DNA of 64,000 nt from Nereocystis luetkeana (taxonomy: Eukaryota > Sar > Phaeophyceae > Laminariales > Laminariaceae): positions 2,541,001-2,605,000 of the forward strand of contig JARUPZ010000027.1 of NCBI GenBank assembly GCA_031213475.1. Direction: 5' to 3'. Position numbers and translations under genes: made by a program. Position 1 is the first letter of the stretch. Every line of letters starts with the position of its first letter. Below the pieces are notes generated by a model. The model saw only the letters and a list, made by a program, of their open reading frames with translations, did no database searches and was not told the DNA's origin. Below are positions 1 to 28,493 of this stretch, one piece after another.

Positions 1-930
1 CCCGCAGAGGGTGAGCCTCCAGAGGGCAGAACGTAATTTCCGTCCTCCGGAGTGTGCCATCCATTAATCTCTAGAAGTGGGAAACCGCGAAGCCTGGGTA
101 GGGTCCGGTGAAGACAGAACCACTTCTACATGGGATGCAATTTAGTCTCCCAGAGGGTGCCGGCGGTGAGCCTCTAGGGAGGGGGATGCGTCAGGCCCCT
201 GGAGGATAGACTTGCTCCTCACGCTCCTCAGAGAGGATGCTGGTCGGAACCTCCCGAGGGGACAAACCTTGGAGCCTCCCGAGAGTAGGTGAACACGGAG
301 AACCATCTGCATGGGGTAAAATATCGTTCTTCACATGCGCCGCCAGCGAGCCTCCAGAGCGGAGAAACCGTGAAGCCTGTGGAGGGTAGGCGAAAACGGG
401 ATACCCTCTGCACAGGGACACGGTTGCCAATTTTCGTCCTCCAGCAGGTACCGCCAGTGAGCCCCGCCCGGAGGGGGGGGGTTGAGCCTCCAGAGGATAG
501 GGGGAACGTCAGGTCCCTGGAGAGTAGGACTCAATTTTCATTCTCCGTAGGGTATCGCCATTCGCGAGTCTCCAGATTCACCCGTGAAGACTCCGAAGGA
601 TAGGAGCAAATGGGATGCCCTCTGCACAGGACACATTATCGTCGTCCAGAGGGTGCCGCCAGTCAGCCTCTTGAGAGGAGACATAGCGAAGCAACTAGGT
701 AGGACGACATTTTTCGTCCTGCAGAGGACCCAACGCATGAGTCTCTGGAAGGAGGAAACCGCGAAGTCTCTGGAGGGTAGGTGCGAAAACGGAATACCTT
801 CTATATATATGGAACATAACAATGTCGTCCAGAGAACGCCATCACCCGTGCGTAGGTTTCAGCGGGGGGGTGGGACCGTATAGCCCTTGGAGGGTGAAGG
901 CTAGAACGGAACACGTTCTGCATGGGGTGC
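1..930. repeat. Degenerate minisatellite, unit about 100 bp
   Basis: Blocks such as GTCCTCCAGAGGGTGCC, GTGAGCCTCCAGAG, GAAACCGCGAAGCCT and GGAGGGTAGGTGAAAACGG recur in the same order from the left edge to about 930. Units are diverged and some carry deletions. No open frame is conserved between units, so a protein repeat is unlikely. The array probably starts before the window. Confidence 0.75.
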
Positions 931-3900
931 ATTTTCGTCTTCCAGAGTGGCAGCAGATATCGAATTTATGTATGGCGGGCTTCACAGAGGAGTGCAGGCG
1001 GGCGGGCCGCCGAAAACAAATATCGCGCATATGGGGGGCGGTTTTTCCGGAACATATCTAATTTTTCCCCTCGTGTGGTTTGGGATGCGCGCGCGCCGAT
1101 ATGGTGGTCGCGAGGTTACGATTGGCCATGACTGTAGGCGCACAAACCAAGGGCAAAATAATGTAGCGTTGCGGCAAGGGAGCCGGTAGCTTACAGGGGA
1201 AATGTCGTATTTACCAAGCGGGGAATTAGAAGGAAGCACAGTGCGTACGAGCACCTGATATTTTTAATCTCGACCCCCCGCATGTCTCGAGCTTTAGCGA
1301 TATATATAGACAAATGAGACGTGAGGGCTTTATCATCCATCTTCTATTCGATAGTGGCCATGCATCACTACTATATATAGTTCATGCTCATGCTACGCGC
1401 GCGTGTTGTCATCCATGCCCAATGCACCATCATTGCATGTTCAATTCTTCAAGTGCGATATTCAAAGCTTCTTCTCCTGACCAACAGTTGTATGCACTTC
1501 ACGTTGGGTCGTGTGGCCAACGCTGTGATCGCCATGTACGATTTTCCTTTCAATCCCTGAGTAAGAGGGAAAAAGTGTCCATCTTCAGATATATTCAGAT
1601 CGGTCTCTTCGCAGGAAGATAATGCTGAGGAAGACGATGTGTTTGTGGGCGGCCCCGCAGTGCGCCATTCTTAAGGCGGCTTACAAGCTTGACAGCCCCC
1701 ATAAGGCGTGTGGGTCTTCATGTTTACGAAAATAAATGTACAGCATGTGCGACATCACCCTTCGCAGAAAGGCGCGGAGGATAAATCCCCCCAACATCGA
1801 TGCTCGCCATCGTGCTTATCATGTCTTTTATCACAGGCGAAAGACACGAGCAGCGCCCACGGTAAACATTGGGCAAAGGGTGCATATGTATCGAGGTATA
1901 TAATTATTGCACGCGCATCACGATGGCAAATAAATGTGTACATTTTTGTTTGATTTTTTTTTTCATCTCCAGCAGCGTCCGGTCCTCGTTCTGTGCTCCT
2001 CCAACCCTCGTTGCCGGTGGACGTCTCCTTACTCCCTTGCACAGGTGCTGCTGCTGCTGCTGCGGTTTGTCAGATTCGAAACGTAGCCCCCCCTTCCACC
2101 ATCGCGCGACACTCGCATGTATCGGTTGCTCTTGCAACGCAAGCAAGGCGTAACGCGCGACATTCCTCCCCCATCCCCAATCCCCCATCCACAGGCACTA
2201 CCGCCCGGAGTGGAAGGTTGCAGAAAACGTTATCTGCTATCCGTAAAGAAACAAGGTGAGCCAGAAAGAAGTACGGTACACGATAGGAGAGGCGGCACAG
2301 CGTCATAAATAAAGCAACGATACCGAAGGCAAGTAAACGGGCAGTCAAAGCGAATCAAAGCAAAGCAGAGCAGATGAAACCAAATCGAATCACTCCGAAC
2401 TCGAAACTAGAGGCACAGGAGGGAGTCGACCATCAACACCCGTATCGAGCCGTGCTGCAAGACGCCCACACCATAGGCGCGGATGACTACCATCAACACC
2501 CGTATCGACAAACACGAAGCATACTTCGTACCTGGTACGTACCTATTCATAGCGGTCAAGCTCTATACGCGGCAGTCAAAACGAATCGCAAAAATATCTA
2601 GTATGTACATATCTACGGTAAGTTTCACAACAAACACCACAAAAAGGATCATGCCGAACACTTCCTTCTAGCCAGGTACTCCATCTTCTATCGCTGCTGT
2701 TTAGCGGTAGGGATCTACGTCAACCCCCAGCTTCAATTAAAAAAAGACGAACGTAAAAAAAACGGTTTTGTGGACGAGCATCTAAACCCGACCAAAAAAC
2801 AGCTGAAAATCGGGAAAAAATCGGGGAAAAAACAGACCATTTTTTTTTTACTGGAGCTGCCTGCGACCGCGCATCTACTACATGATACACCATTCGTTTA
2901 TATACCAGTTTAGTAAGACAGCGCACAACGCATGTTTAGCTTACGGAATACTGGCGGCGTAAACTCGAAGGGTCACGCAAACGTGAAAGTGGAAGGAACG
3001 AAAGGGGGGCCCCGTCCCCGGGGTTTCCACCTCGTCGCCACTGTTTGATTTGACCGTGCTTCTAGCACTGCGCATACGAAGGGCTATTTAAAGCCTTCGC
3101 GGCGCGTCACAGCCCGCCACCATTGGTGGAGGACACCACTACTGTCACACTGTCTGTTTTCAATACCAAAGAGGCCGGATCCGATCCAACCGAATTCGGT
3201 CCAATAAATGCAACCCCGGCCACCCTCGTTCGCCACAAAATCTCTCAACTAATTTGAAGAGATACATCTCGAAACTATTTATCGCAAATCACGCGCAAGA
3301 ATTATTTTCACAAAAAAACTCGCAATTCTTTCTACATACAGCAGTACAAATCTCGCGGTTATCGTTTTTTCATAAAAAAAATCTCGCAAAAAACATTTCC
3401 ATCACAACAAAATCTCGAAACTATTAATACTATTATATTTTCATCACAAATCTCGCAACTAGCTCTTTACCCGCCAAGAACGTCATGGTTCGCGACGCAA
3501 CGTAGCAGCAGTGCACGAAAATCACACCCGCCCTATCAGGGGTCCAAAAGGCCCTCCAAAACGGCCACCCCAACACCGGGGGGAAGGCCAACAGGTGCGT
3601 GGCGGCGACACGAAAAAAGCGGGGTGCCAAAATCGCCCTTCTCTGCGGTGTCCAGCCCTGCTCTGCGAAGAAAGCATTGGAGCCTTAGCGCAAGACAGCC
3701 TGAACCGCGACTGATACTATTTTGCTATTAACCTATTAATCTATTACTGGGAGAAGGGAGGGGGGGGGGGGGGTGCAGGAATTTATTTACATCGGGCTGT
3801 CGTACGGGGGGGGGGGGACAGCAGTATTCGCCAAATGTGAGTTCGAACCAAACATTTCGTGGACGTGTCTTCCAGGGCGGCTGTTGGCTGCGATCACATC

Positions 3901-5086
3901 ACACTGCCTGAACGCGGGGAACTGAGAATCCCTCCGAAAATATCACGCCAACCTGTGTACGGATGGGGGCGTCTTAAGCCGCACGCCCAAAAAAAAGCAG
4001 GGACCCCCTCCTGACGAGAGCCCACAACCGTTCAACAAAAAAATACACCAAGATGCGACACAGCGAATGCCTATCAGTACAATGCAAGAACGCGAGCCCG
4101 AGAACACAACGCAACTACCAGGTACCAGGTATCGTACATCACACTGCTCATAGTATATTGCTGTGCCGGTACCCTATAGGCTATGGGGGCGGATTTCGAC
4201 CCGGTGTTTTAGTTTAGAAAGAGGGGCTCGTGCTTCGGTCGATGTTTGCGTCGGAATACGTGGCGGTAGAAGATAGCAGCCAGCGCGTGCTTCTGGTCAG
4301 CCACAAACATAATACATCACGAATCATTCTCGTGAACCATATAATACAGTTGTGACTCACGAATCACGTCTCGCGAATATGTCTCATAAATCATGTCTCG
4401 CAAATCTGGGACCGCCGACAGTCCACGGAAGCAGCAGCAGCAGCAACAGCAATCCTCCCTTTACGGGGGTAAATAAAATTAGGAATGTTTGTTCTTTCGC
4501 ATTTATGTTAATACCCAATTTTTTACGTTCATAGGGTTACTCGCTCGCCGCCGGGTTGAAAAAAAAGTCAGGATAAGCTTCAACACCATTTACCCGCACC
4601 TGCCGCTGGTGTTGCCGCTGCTGATGCCAACGATCGCAAAGCTACGTTATAATGTGTTTGTACCCGCGGGTTTAATTGCGTGCTTTCAGTGCTTTTTCAC
4701 CGCATGCACAGAGTCTGTCGCTCTCGCTGTGTGCGCTCAATGGTCTGCAGCGCACCAATTCTAGGCATGAATCGAAGGGGATGACATCTTTAATTTCTAC
4801 TTGGGCGAAAAAAAACAAAGAACGGTAAATTTTGGTATGGTCTCATATCATCTACCGTTACGTACCAACAATACACATCTTCCTACATACAGCTGCTCCC
4901 CTCAGTAACGGTGGGAATTAAATGCTCCGCGCTGGTGGTTCCGCCACAGAAACGCCTTCTCGCCCTTATCTGCCCCCCCCATTCCCCCTCCCGCCCATCC
5001 TATCTCTACAACTCCATCGCACTTTCTCTCGCTAGAGAAAGACATTGAGCCTGACCTCTTGGCGTCTTGCCCTGTCACCAAACGTG
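931..5086. other. Non-coding spacer downstream of the RBM26/27-like gene
   Basis: I see no supported gene here. Notable contents are homopolymer G runs near 3755-3772 and 3806-3818, a cluster of a short ATCTCG motif at 3240-3480, and related TCTCGCGAAT-type motifs at 4310-4410. A Gly/Lys-rich open stretch at 5090-4902 on the minus strand lies just beyond the stop codon of the gene and is not conserved with anything I know. Confidence 0.6.
3240..3480. repeat. Clustered ATCTCGCAA motif
   Basis: Seven or so variants of AATCTCGCAACTA or ATCTCGAAACTAT are spaced some 25-50 bp apart in an A/T-rich stretch. The sequence upstream includes a TATTTAAAG box near 3084. The function is unknown; it could be a decayed tandem repeat. 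Confidence 0.5.
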
Positions 5087-22597
<17,511 letters not shown>

Positions 22598-24743
22598 TGT
22601 GGTCTCCTTGAATGTCCCAATCCGACCCTGATCGGGTTGCCCCTACTCGGTGTTGCCGTTGTTTTTGTGTTGCCTTGCTTTCTTTCATTTTGCCACAAAC
22701 TGGGCAGCCCACACCACTAAAGAGGCGTGTTTTTGTCGGGGTCCCAAGTGTTACAACCCCGAGAAAGTACACCAAACCCCCCACTACTCCTTGCCGTCTG
22801 CTGCTCTGTTTTCAACGCTAGTTGACACCTTAACGTCTCAGCACAGCAGCGTTTGCGAGACTCGGCGTGAGCTTCAATCGTGAGTGGAAGGGAGGTGTGT
22901 ACAAGTGCGCTACCCGTTTATTTTTCTGGATGCAAAGTCACGACAATGATTCGAGCGATCGATTGCAAACCCTCTCCAGATTCTTTTTCGGATGGTTTGG
23001 AGGCTGCGATGGAGATAGGAGGAGACGCAATTTGATCCCTGCCCCACCCCGTTGCTTTCACGCGGCCTCTCCCCCTCCCCTACTGCCCAGGCTTTTGGCG
23101 ATGACTCTCTCGGACAGATTCGATCAGATGGAGGCGAAGCGTGTTATCGTAAAACCAGGTGACATATATTCTCAATTTTTTACAGCGATACCACCCGTTC
23201 AGCGAAAGCTTTGTTGTGTGTTTTTTCGTTTTTTTCCCCCCGTTTTTGCAACACAGACAGTTCAGGCGATGCCCACGCCCCCGAGGTCTTCCCTCCGTGT
23301 ATTGCATCTGTGCAGCGCCAAGGAGATGCCCACCTCTGCTGGGAGGTATATCCGGTAGTTGGCGCGTCCTTTTTGCTCGTGTGCCTTGGGTAAACGTAAG
23401 AACAGCAAAAGTCAGGAGTGGGAAAAATGGGGAAAATGCGACGAAAATTGACAATGTTGCGGCAAGGCAGGGATGACCGACTGAAAAAAGCGCAACATTT
23501 TCGGAAAGATCTAGGGAGGCCACCTTGGTCGTCTGTCTGACTGCTTCGTTGTTTCAGAAGTAGTCACCTACCCGTACGACCCTGTCTGTGTGCTCTGTTG
23601 GCTGTCGTAATTGCCTTGTACAGTACCTGGTACTCATCTACTGATTCGAAATGTCCACGTACTAGCCCTACTGTTCTTTTTATTTATTTCTCCTGCTGTG
23701 TATCACCACTATTCATGCATGCTGCCTCGTGCAAACTACTGCTGCTGTACCTTACCAGTATATGCGACAAACGTACCGGAATACTGCACCTGGTATACTC
23801 TGTCCTCTACCTGCAGGGCTGGGCACTGCCGCAGTAGACCACGTGCCAATACTGCTGTATATATACCTGAAACTTGAAACCAGTCGTATCCTATACTGGC
23901 TGAGGGCTGAGAGCATATGTAGATTTTACGGAAACTTGAAGCTGCGAAGCTTACATACGAGGTTTGTATACTACTCTGTAGCACTGTAATATTTCTACTG
24001 CTGTATTCGAAGGTTGCGGGCACGTCCCACAAAATGCCATCCCATACTCGTACGTACAACGGAAAACCTCACGAATGAAACTCGTGGTAAACGAGAGCGG
24101 GGGGAGGGGGTTGAGGGATTTTGCCTTCTTTTAACCACGGATCCGCCTTCCCTGGTCCGTACTCCATACCAGGTTCTCGTTATACATGTATCGACATACG
24201 AGCACTCCTTTTACTTGGTTCTGCTCACCGGCACGAATACACCAGATGTTGTTTGTTTTGTTGTTGTTCTCACATTAGCTCACAATTCACTGCAGTCCGT
24301 GGTCGCAGGACAGGCTCCAATAACTCTGGAGTGGAAGAAATACCTCAAGTAAAAACAGAGGCAAAAACAAAAAACAAGCATACGCACTCCACCACTGCGG
24401 ACACCAGGGAAGCAAAAAGGAGACTATTACTAGCAGACAAAAACCTAAAAAAGATATATAGATGGACGTGTGCGGCTTTGATGATACCGGGTTGTTGTGG
24501 ATAGCCATCACATCCCTGCCCCTTACTCCAACTGCTTTGCGTCACAATCCGCAATAATACCGTACAGCAGTAGATAGATACCTGAGGATATTTCCTGGCG
24601 TTGAAATTCAGATGTTGACGTTCGTCATTGCCTGCCGGCCAAACCGCCCGTCTTTCCTGCCTCCTTTCACTCCCTTCCTTTTTTTCACGTCTGTCCTGTG
24701 CCCGTTTTCTTGTTGCCTCTGTTTTCCGTCCCCAGTTTACAAC
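22598..24743. promoter_or_regulatory. Divergent spacer between the RBM26/27-like and FoP-like genes
   Basis: About 2.1 kb between two start codons pointing apart. It must hold both promoters and 5' leaders. No TATA box stands out. The part next to the FoP-like ATG (24640-24734) is strongly pyrimidine-rich and ends in CAG, consistent with the end of a 5' UTR intron. No other gene is supported. Confidence 0.5.
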
Positions 24744-27700
24744 ATGGGGGCTTCCCAGCGGCGAGACGACGTCGATGTCCGCCGCAAGGTCGGCCGTCAG
24801 ACGCAGTTTGACGTGAGTCGCTGATCATACTGCTGTACTCATAAGTTGCTCATATTTACCATATTACGAGTATGATATGTCCAGGTAGGCACATTATTTA
24901 TTGCCTAATGGTACCGGAGGCAGTCGTCACATGTCGCATCTCTCGCAAGCTATGACCATTTATTTAACAGAGCTATTCATACGTACCGATATGTTGTATT
25001 TTGCGTGAACGATACCTGGTACTATCTGTACATATAATATCACACCTCCGTCAATCATTCTCCCCGCCACAGGCACGCCGTCAAGGCATGACAAACCCCA
25101 AGCCGGCCATGCGCGCCGCGCAGTTACAGATGGTGGCTCCTAGGCAGCTACCGCCCCCGCGCCAAAACAACAACTACGTGCAGGGGAGGGGACGGGGACG
25201 GACCCAGGTGGTTGGCGGCGGCAGGGTAAGTTATGAATTGTGACCCGCCAGGCCCACCCGCTGTGTGTGTGTGCTTTTTTTTCTGTTTGCAAGTTCGTCG
25301 GGACGACGCTGGTCAGCTTCGATTTTCGTTTCTACCATATTATACGTGCTGGGTATATCTGGCAGCATCTCACCATGCAAGAGAAGCAGAGTATACCTGG
25401 TATACGAGTTGGATTGGAGTATATCGCAGTCTATTGATAGTTTCAGTTTTAGTGTTATTTCCTACTGGTCTATTAGTATAGGGTTGGATGTCCCGCGACT
25501 GCTGTACCCATGGGTATAACGATCTCAGCAGCAAGCAGCAATATCGTCTACCCTTTGCAAGATCCACATCCCATAATGCGCGGTGATCGAAATCTATCGT
25601 ACCGTATGTCGCATATCCAAAAAATACGCGGTGATCTCAGCAGCAAGCTCCCCAACGGTGTCCCACAGCGCACCATGCCTCTCCATCATGTACTGGTGCA
25701 CGCCTCCACCCTCGCGAAAACCTATCACCAGAGCTCCACCAGTAACACAGCAGACACCAACCAAGCTCCGCCGCCGACCTCACACTGCCCTTCCCCTTCT
25801 TTCCTCGACATTCGTTTCCGTCCGCTCCCCCCTACTACGTCCGACCGACCGCCATCGCGGTTACTACGATCACGACAAACAACAACCACGACGACGACGA
25901 CACGCGCACACAGATGCAAAGGCCCGGAGGCATGCCGCCCCGCACAAACAACCAGAGAGTAGCCGGAGGACGGGGAGTACCCGCCGGACGGGGAGCACCA
26001 AATGGACGCGGCCTCGGACGTGGCCCCGGCCGTGGCCCCGGGCGCGGTCCCGGCCGTGGTGCTGGTGTGGCCGGTGGCCGCGGAAACATGAACGCCGGTG
26101 GCCGCGCTGGTGGTCGTGGCGGTGGTAGCGCTGGGCGCGGAGGTGGTAGAACGGGCGGGCGCGGGAACAAGGCGTCGACGCAGCCGGCGAAGGCGACGAA
26201 CTTGGACGAAGGCCTCGACGAATGTGAGCAGGCTCTGACTGACCTCCCTCGGAGAGGGAAGGGGGAGGATTCGCCGCGGCGGCGGCGACTCGCTGAAGCG
26301 GTCGCCGCTTTCTGCGGGCGTGTGGCTCGACCGGAAAGGCTTACGGGAGAAAGGAAAGGAAGGAGGTGGAAGGGGCGAGGGTGGGGCGGGCTATCCGACT
26401 CCCCCTGGTTTTGCTTCCGAATCTTCTTCTACCGCTCCGTTTTCCTCTCCTCCTTGACCTTTTTGTTTTCTAGCCCTTTCTTCGTGACGGGCGACGTAAT
26501 CGCGTCAGATGGCTGTCGGCGTGGTGGTGTCTGTGTGTAACGCCACGTCGTCATCGTCGCGACATCGCCGGCGCACTGTGATGGAAAGACACCCACCGCG
26601 GGTACACAGGGACAGGGGCCATGAGACGACGTTGTTCCTCACCAACATGCGCGCCTCAAGCGCCCCGGAATTTCTGCGCGCGAGAACAGCGGCGATAGTG
26701 TGAACCGCCGCCATTGCCAGTGGCAGTGCCCATTCGAGCTGTCACCCCCCGTGTTATTTCAGTACGCGGAGCGCGTTATTTCAGTACGGGGAGCACGAAC
26801 ACGGAGGCTATCAGACGCGCCACTCTCGAATTGAAGCACCCTCATATTACCTCGGAAAGCACCAGGAACGGCGCCGTGATTGCTACTGCTGTTTCTACAT
26901 CCGCCTTCCACTATTCCTTCCAAAGCGGGGCGCCGTGATTGCTACTGCTGTATCTACATCCGCCTTCCATTATCCCTTCCAAAGCGGCGGGAGGGGGGCG
27001 GGGGGCGGTTTCGATGTCAGTGTCGGTGACTGGTGTGCTGCGATCCCTCGCAAGGCTATGTATCATACCACAGTAGTGCGGACCTGTCTTGCAAGGCGTG
27101 TTGTTCAGCTGATGTGCATGTCTGCCCGGTGGTGTATCTCCCTCCGGTTGCGATGCTGCACGCAAGCAAGACTTGGCGCAGGCAGCGGCGTGTGCCGCGC
27201 GTCATGAAGGCAAACCTTTTAAGGAGATTGCATTGCCAGACTCCCCCCATGAAACAAGAGTTCCGAGAGCCGTCTGCTGGGAGAGACCGTTTTACCACGT
27301 GGCAGCTATGTGGAGTTTGGTTGCAGCTGTGTGGAGTCTGGTGTAAGCTCCAACGATACACGTAGGACCTCGGATGGTTTGTTGCGACGACGTGGCCGAG
27401 GGTGGAGAGGGGGGGCTCCATCCATCCTTCGCATGCCCGTCTGGACTGTGCCCGTAGCATACGAACCGAAATCGATCCCGAGCGACGCGCCGACCATCAT
27501 CCATCTCGCTGTGCGACGGGTTTTCCTTCCTCGATTGGCTTTCCGGGCGAAAAAAAGTATCCGGCGTTTCTCGGGGAGGAAAGAAAACAGGTTTTTTCGT
27601 TGTTTGTACGGTAGTTGCCTGACTTCTTACCTACACAGCATCGCGGGAGGAGGTGGAAGGAAGATTGACCCTGGATTTGTGGGTTTCTTGGAGGTGCCCT

Positions 27701-28493
27701 ATCCTCTCCTGGCGGCGGACGTCCTGAAGCTTTTGTTACTGGTGCCCGAGGCGCTTTGTTGCGGCGGGGCTATATGGAGTGGCGAAGACACATCGCATCT
27801 GCGAGCGCTCCGCGTTTTGTTTGGCGAAGTCCTCGGCCGCTCCCCCCCACGTGTTTCCGCCACGTGTCGCCATGCGTGTGACGGTAGTGGGGATGCCAGT
27901 TAGGGGGGCGTACTGTGTGTATTTAGTGTAGATGGTGCCGCTTTCGGTGCGGTGTTATTTCTTATTTGGTTGGTATGTTGCTGGAGGTAGTGTATCGATG
28001 TTATGTATCATGGCAGATGCTTGAAGCGCGCTCCGTCCGTAATTCCTCGACCGTCGGCTTCGGGTGCGCCCAATCTCGACTGAAAATCATCTCGTGATTG
28101 CGGTAGCAGCTGGTGTGTACTGGCACTATTTTAACAGGCCTGGCTTATTGGCGTGTCTCTTCGGCCTTACAGTACCGCCACTTTCTAACCCTCGCCTCCC
28201 TCCCTTACCCCCTTCCCGCCACGCCTCGTCCGCTTTTTGTGCTCTTGGCACCCCCCCCCCTCCCATGCTATATATATATATATATATTTCCCGCGCAAAA
28301 CCAAACAACAGACTGGTTCAAAGCGGGTAAGGGCCCCGACCCCAAGGTGGCGTCTATGGACAGAGGGCTCGACAGCTACTGGAGCAAGGCCAACACGCCG
28401 AAGACAAACGGGGATGCGGCTGCGGGCGACAAGATGGAGTCTGATGAAGCGGAAGCAGGGGCGCCTGTTGCAGGGGTAGACCCTGACATCTGA
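24744..28493 (+). CDS. CHTOP/FoP-like mRNA export adaptor (RGG protein)
   Basis: Exons 24744-24812, 25073-25225, 25914-26223 and 28312-28493 join in frame (phases 0, 0, 1) to 237 aa, close to the roughly 250 aa of animal CHTOP. The N-terminus is basic (RRKVGRQTQFD). Residues 75-160 are an RGG/GRG array, a typical arginine-methylation and RNA-binding region. The C-terminus carries two copies of the LDxxLDxYW motif, LDEGLDEYW (171-179) and MDRGLDSYW (193-201); the first is only created by joining exons 3 and 4. This tandem motif is the FoP duplication domain that binds the helicase UAP56 in the TREX complex. The protein is expected in the nucleus, handing mRNA to the export receptor. A pyrimidine-rich tract ending CAG at 24734 just before the ATG suggests a 5' UTR intron. 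The gene is divergent from the RBM26/27-like gene. ALYREF is the main alternative, but there is no RRM. Confidence 0.88.
26224..28311 (+). other. Intron 3 of the FoP-like gene
   Basis: A 2.09-kb intron interrupting the first UAP56-binding motif after LDE. It contains a 60-bp tandem duplication (26868-26988) and a (TA)n tract near 28269-28289 shortly before the acceptor. No nested gene is supported. Confidence 0.8.
26868..26988. repeat. 60-bp tandem duplication
   Basis: Two adjacent copies of a block starting GCCGTGATTGCTACTGCTGT and ending CCTTCCAAAGCGG, about 95% alike. A shorter duplication around GCGTTATTTCAGTACG precedes it at 26750-26800. Confidence 0.9.

Noticed and set aside
27310-27903. 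A 197-codon plus-strand open frame inside FoP-like intron 3
   Set aside because: It has no recognisable domain, no good splice signals tying it to the gene, and the exon 3 to exon 4 junction in phase skips it.
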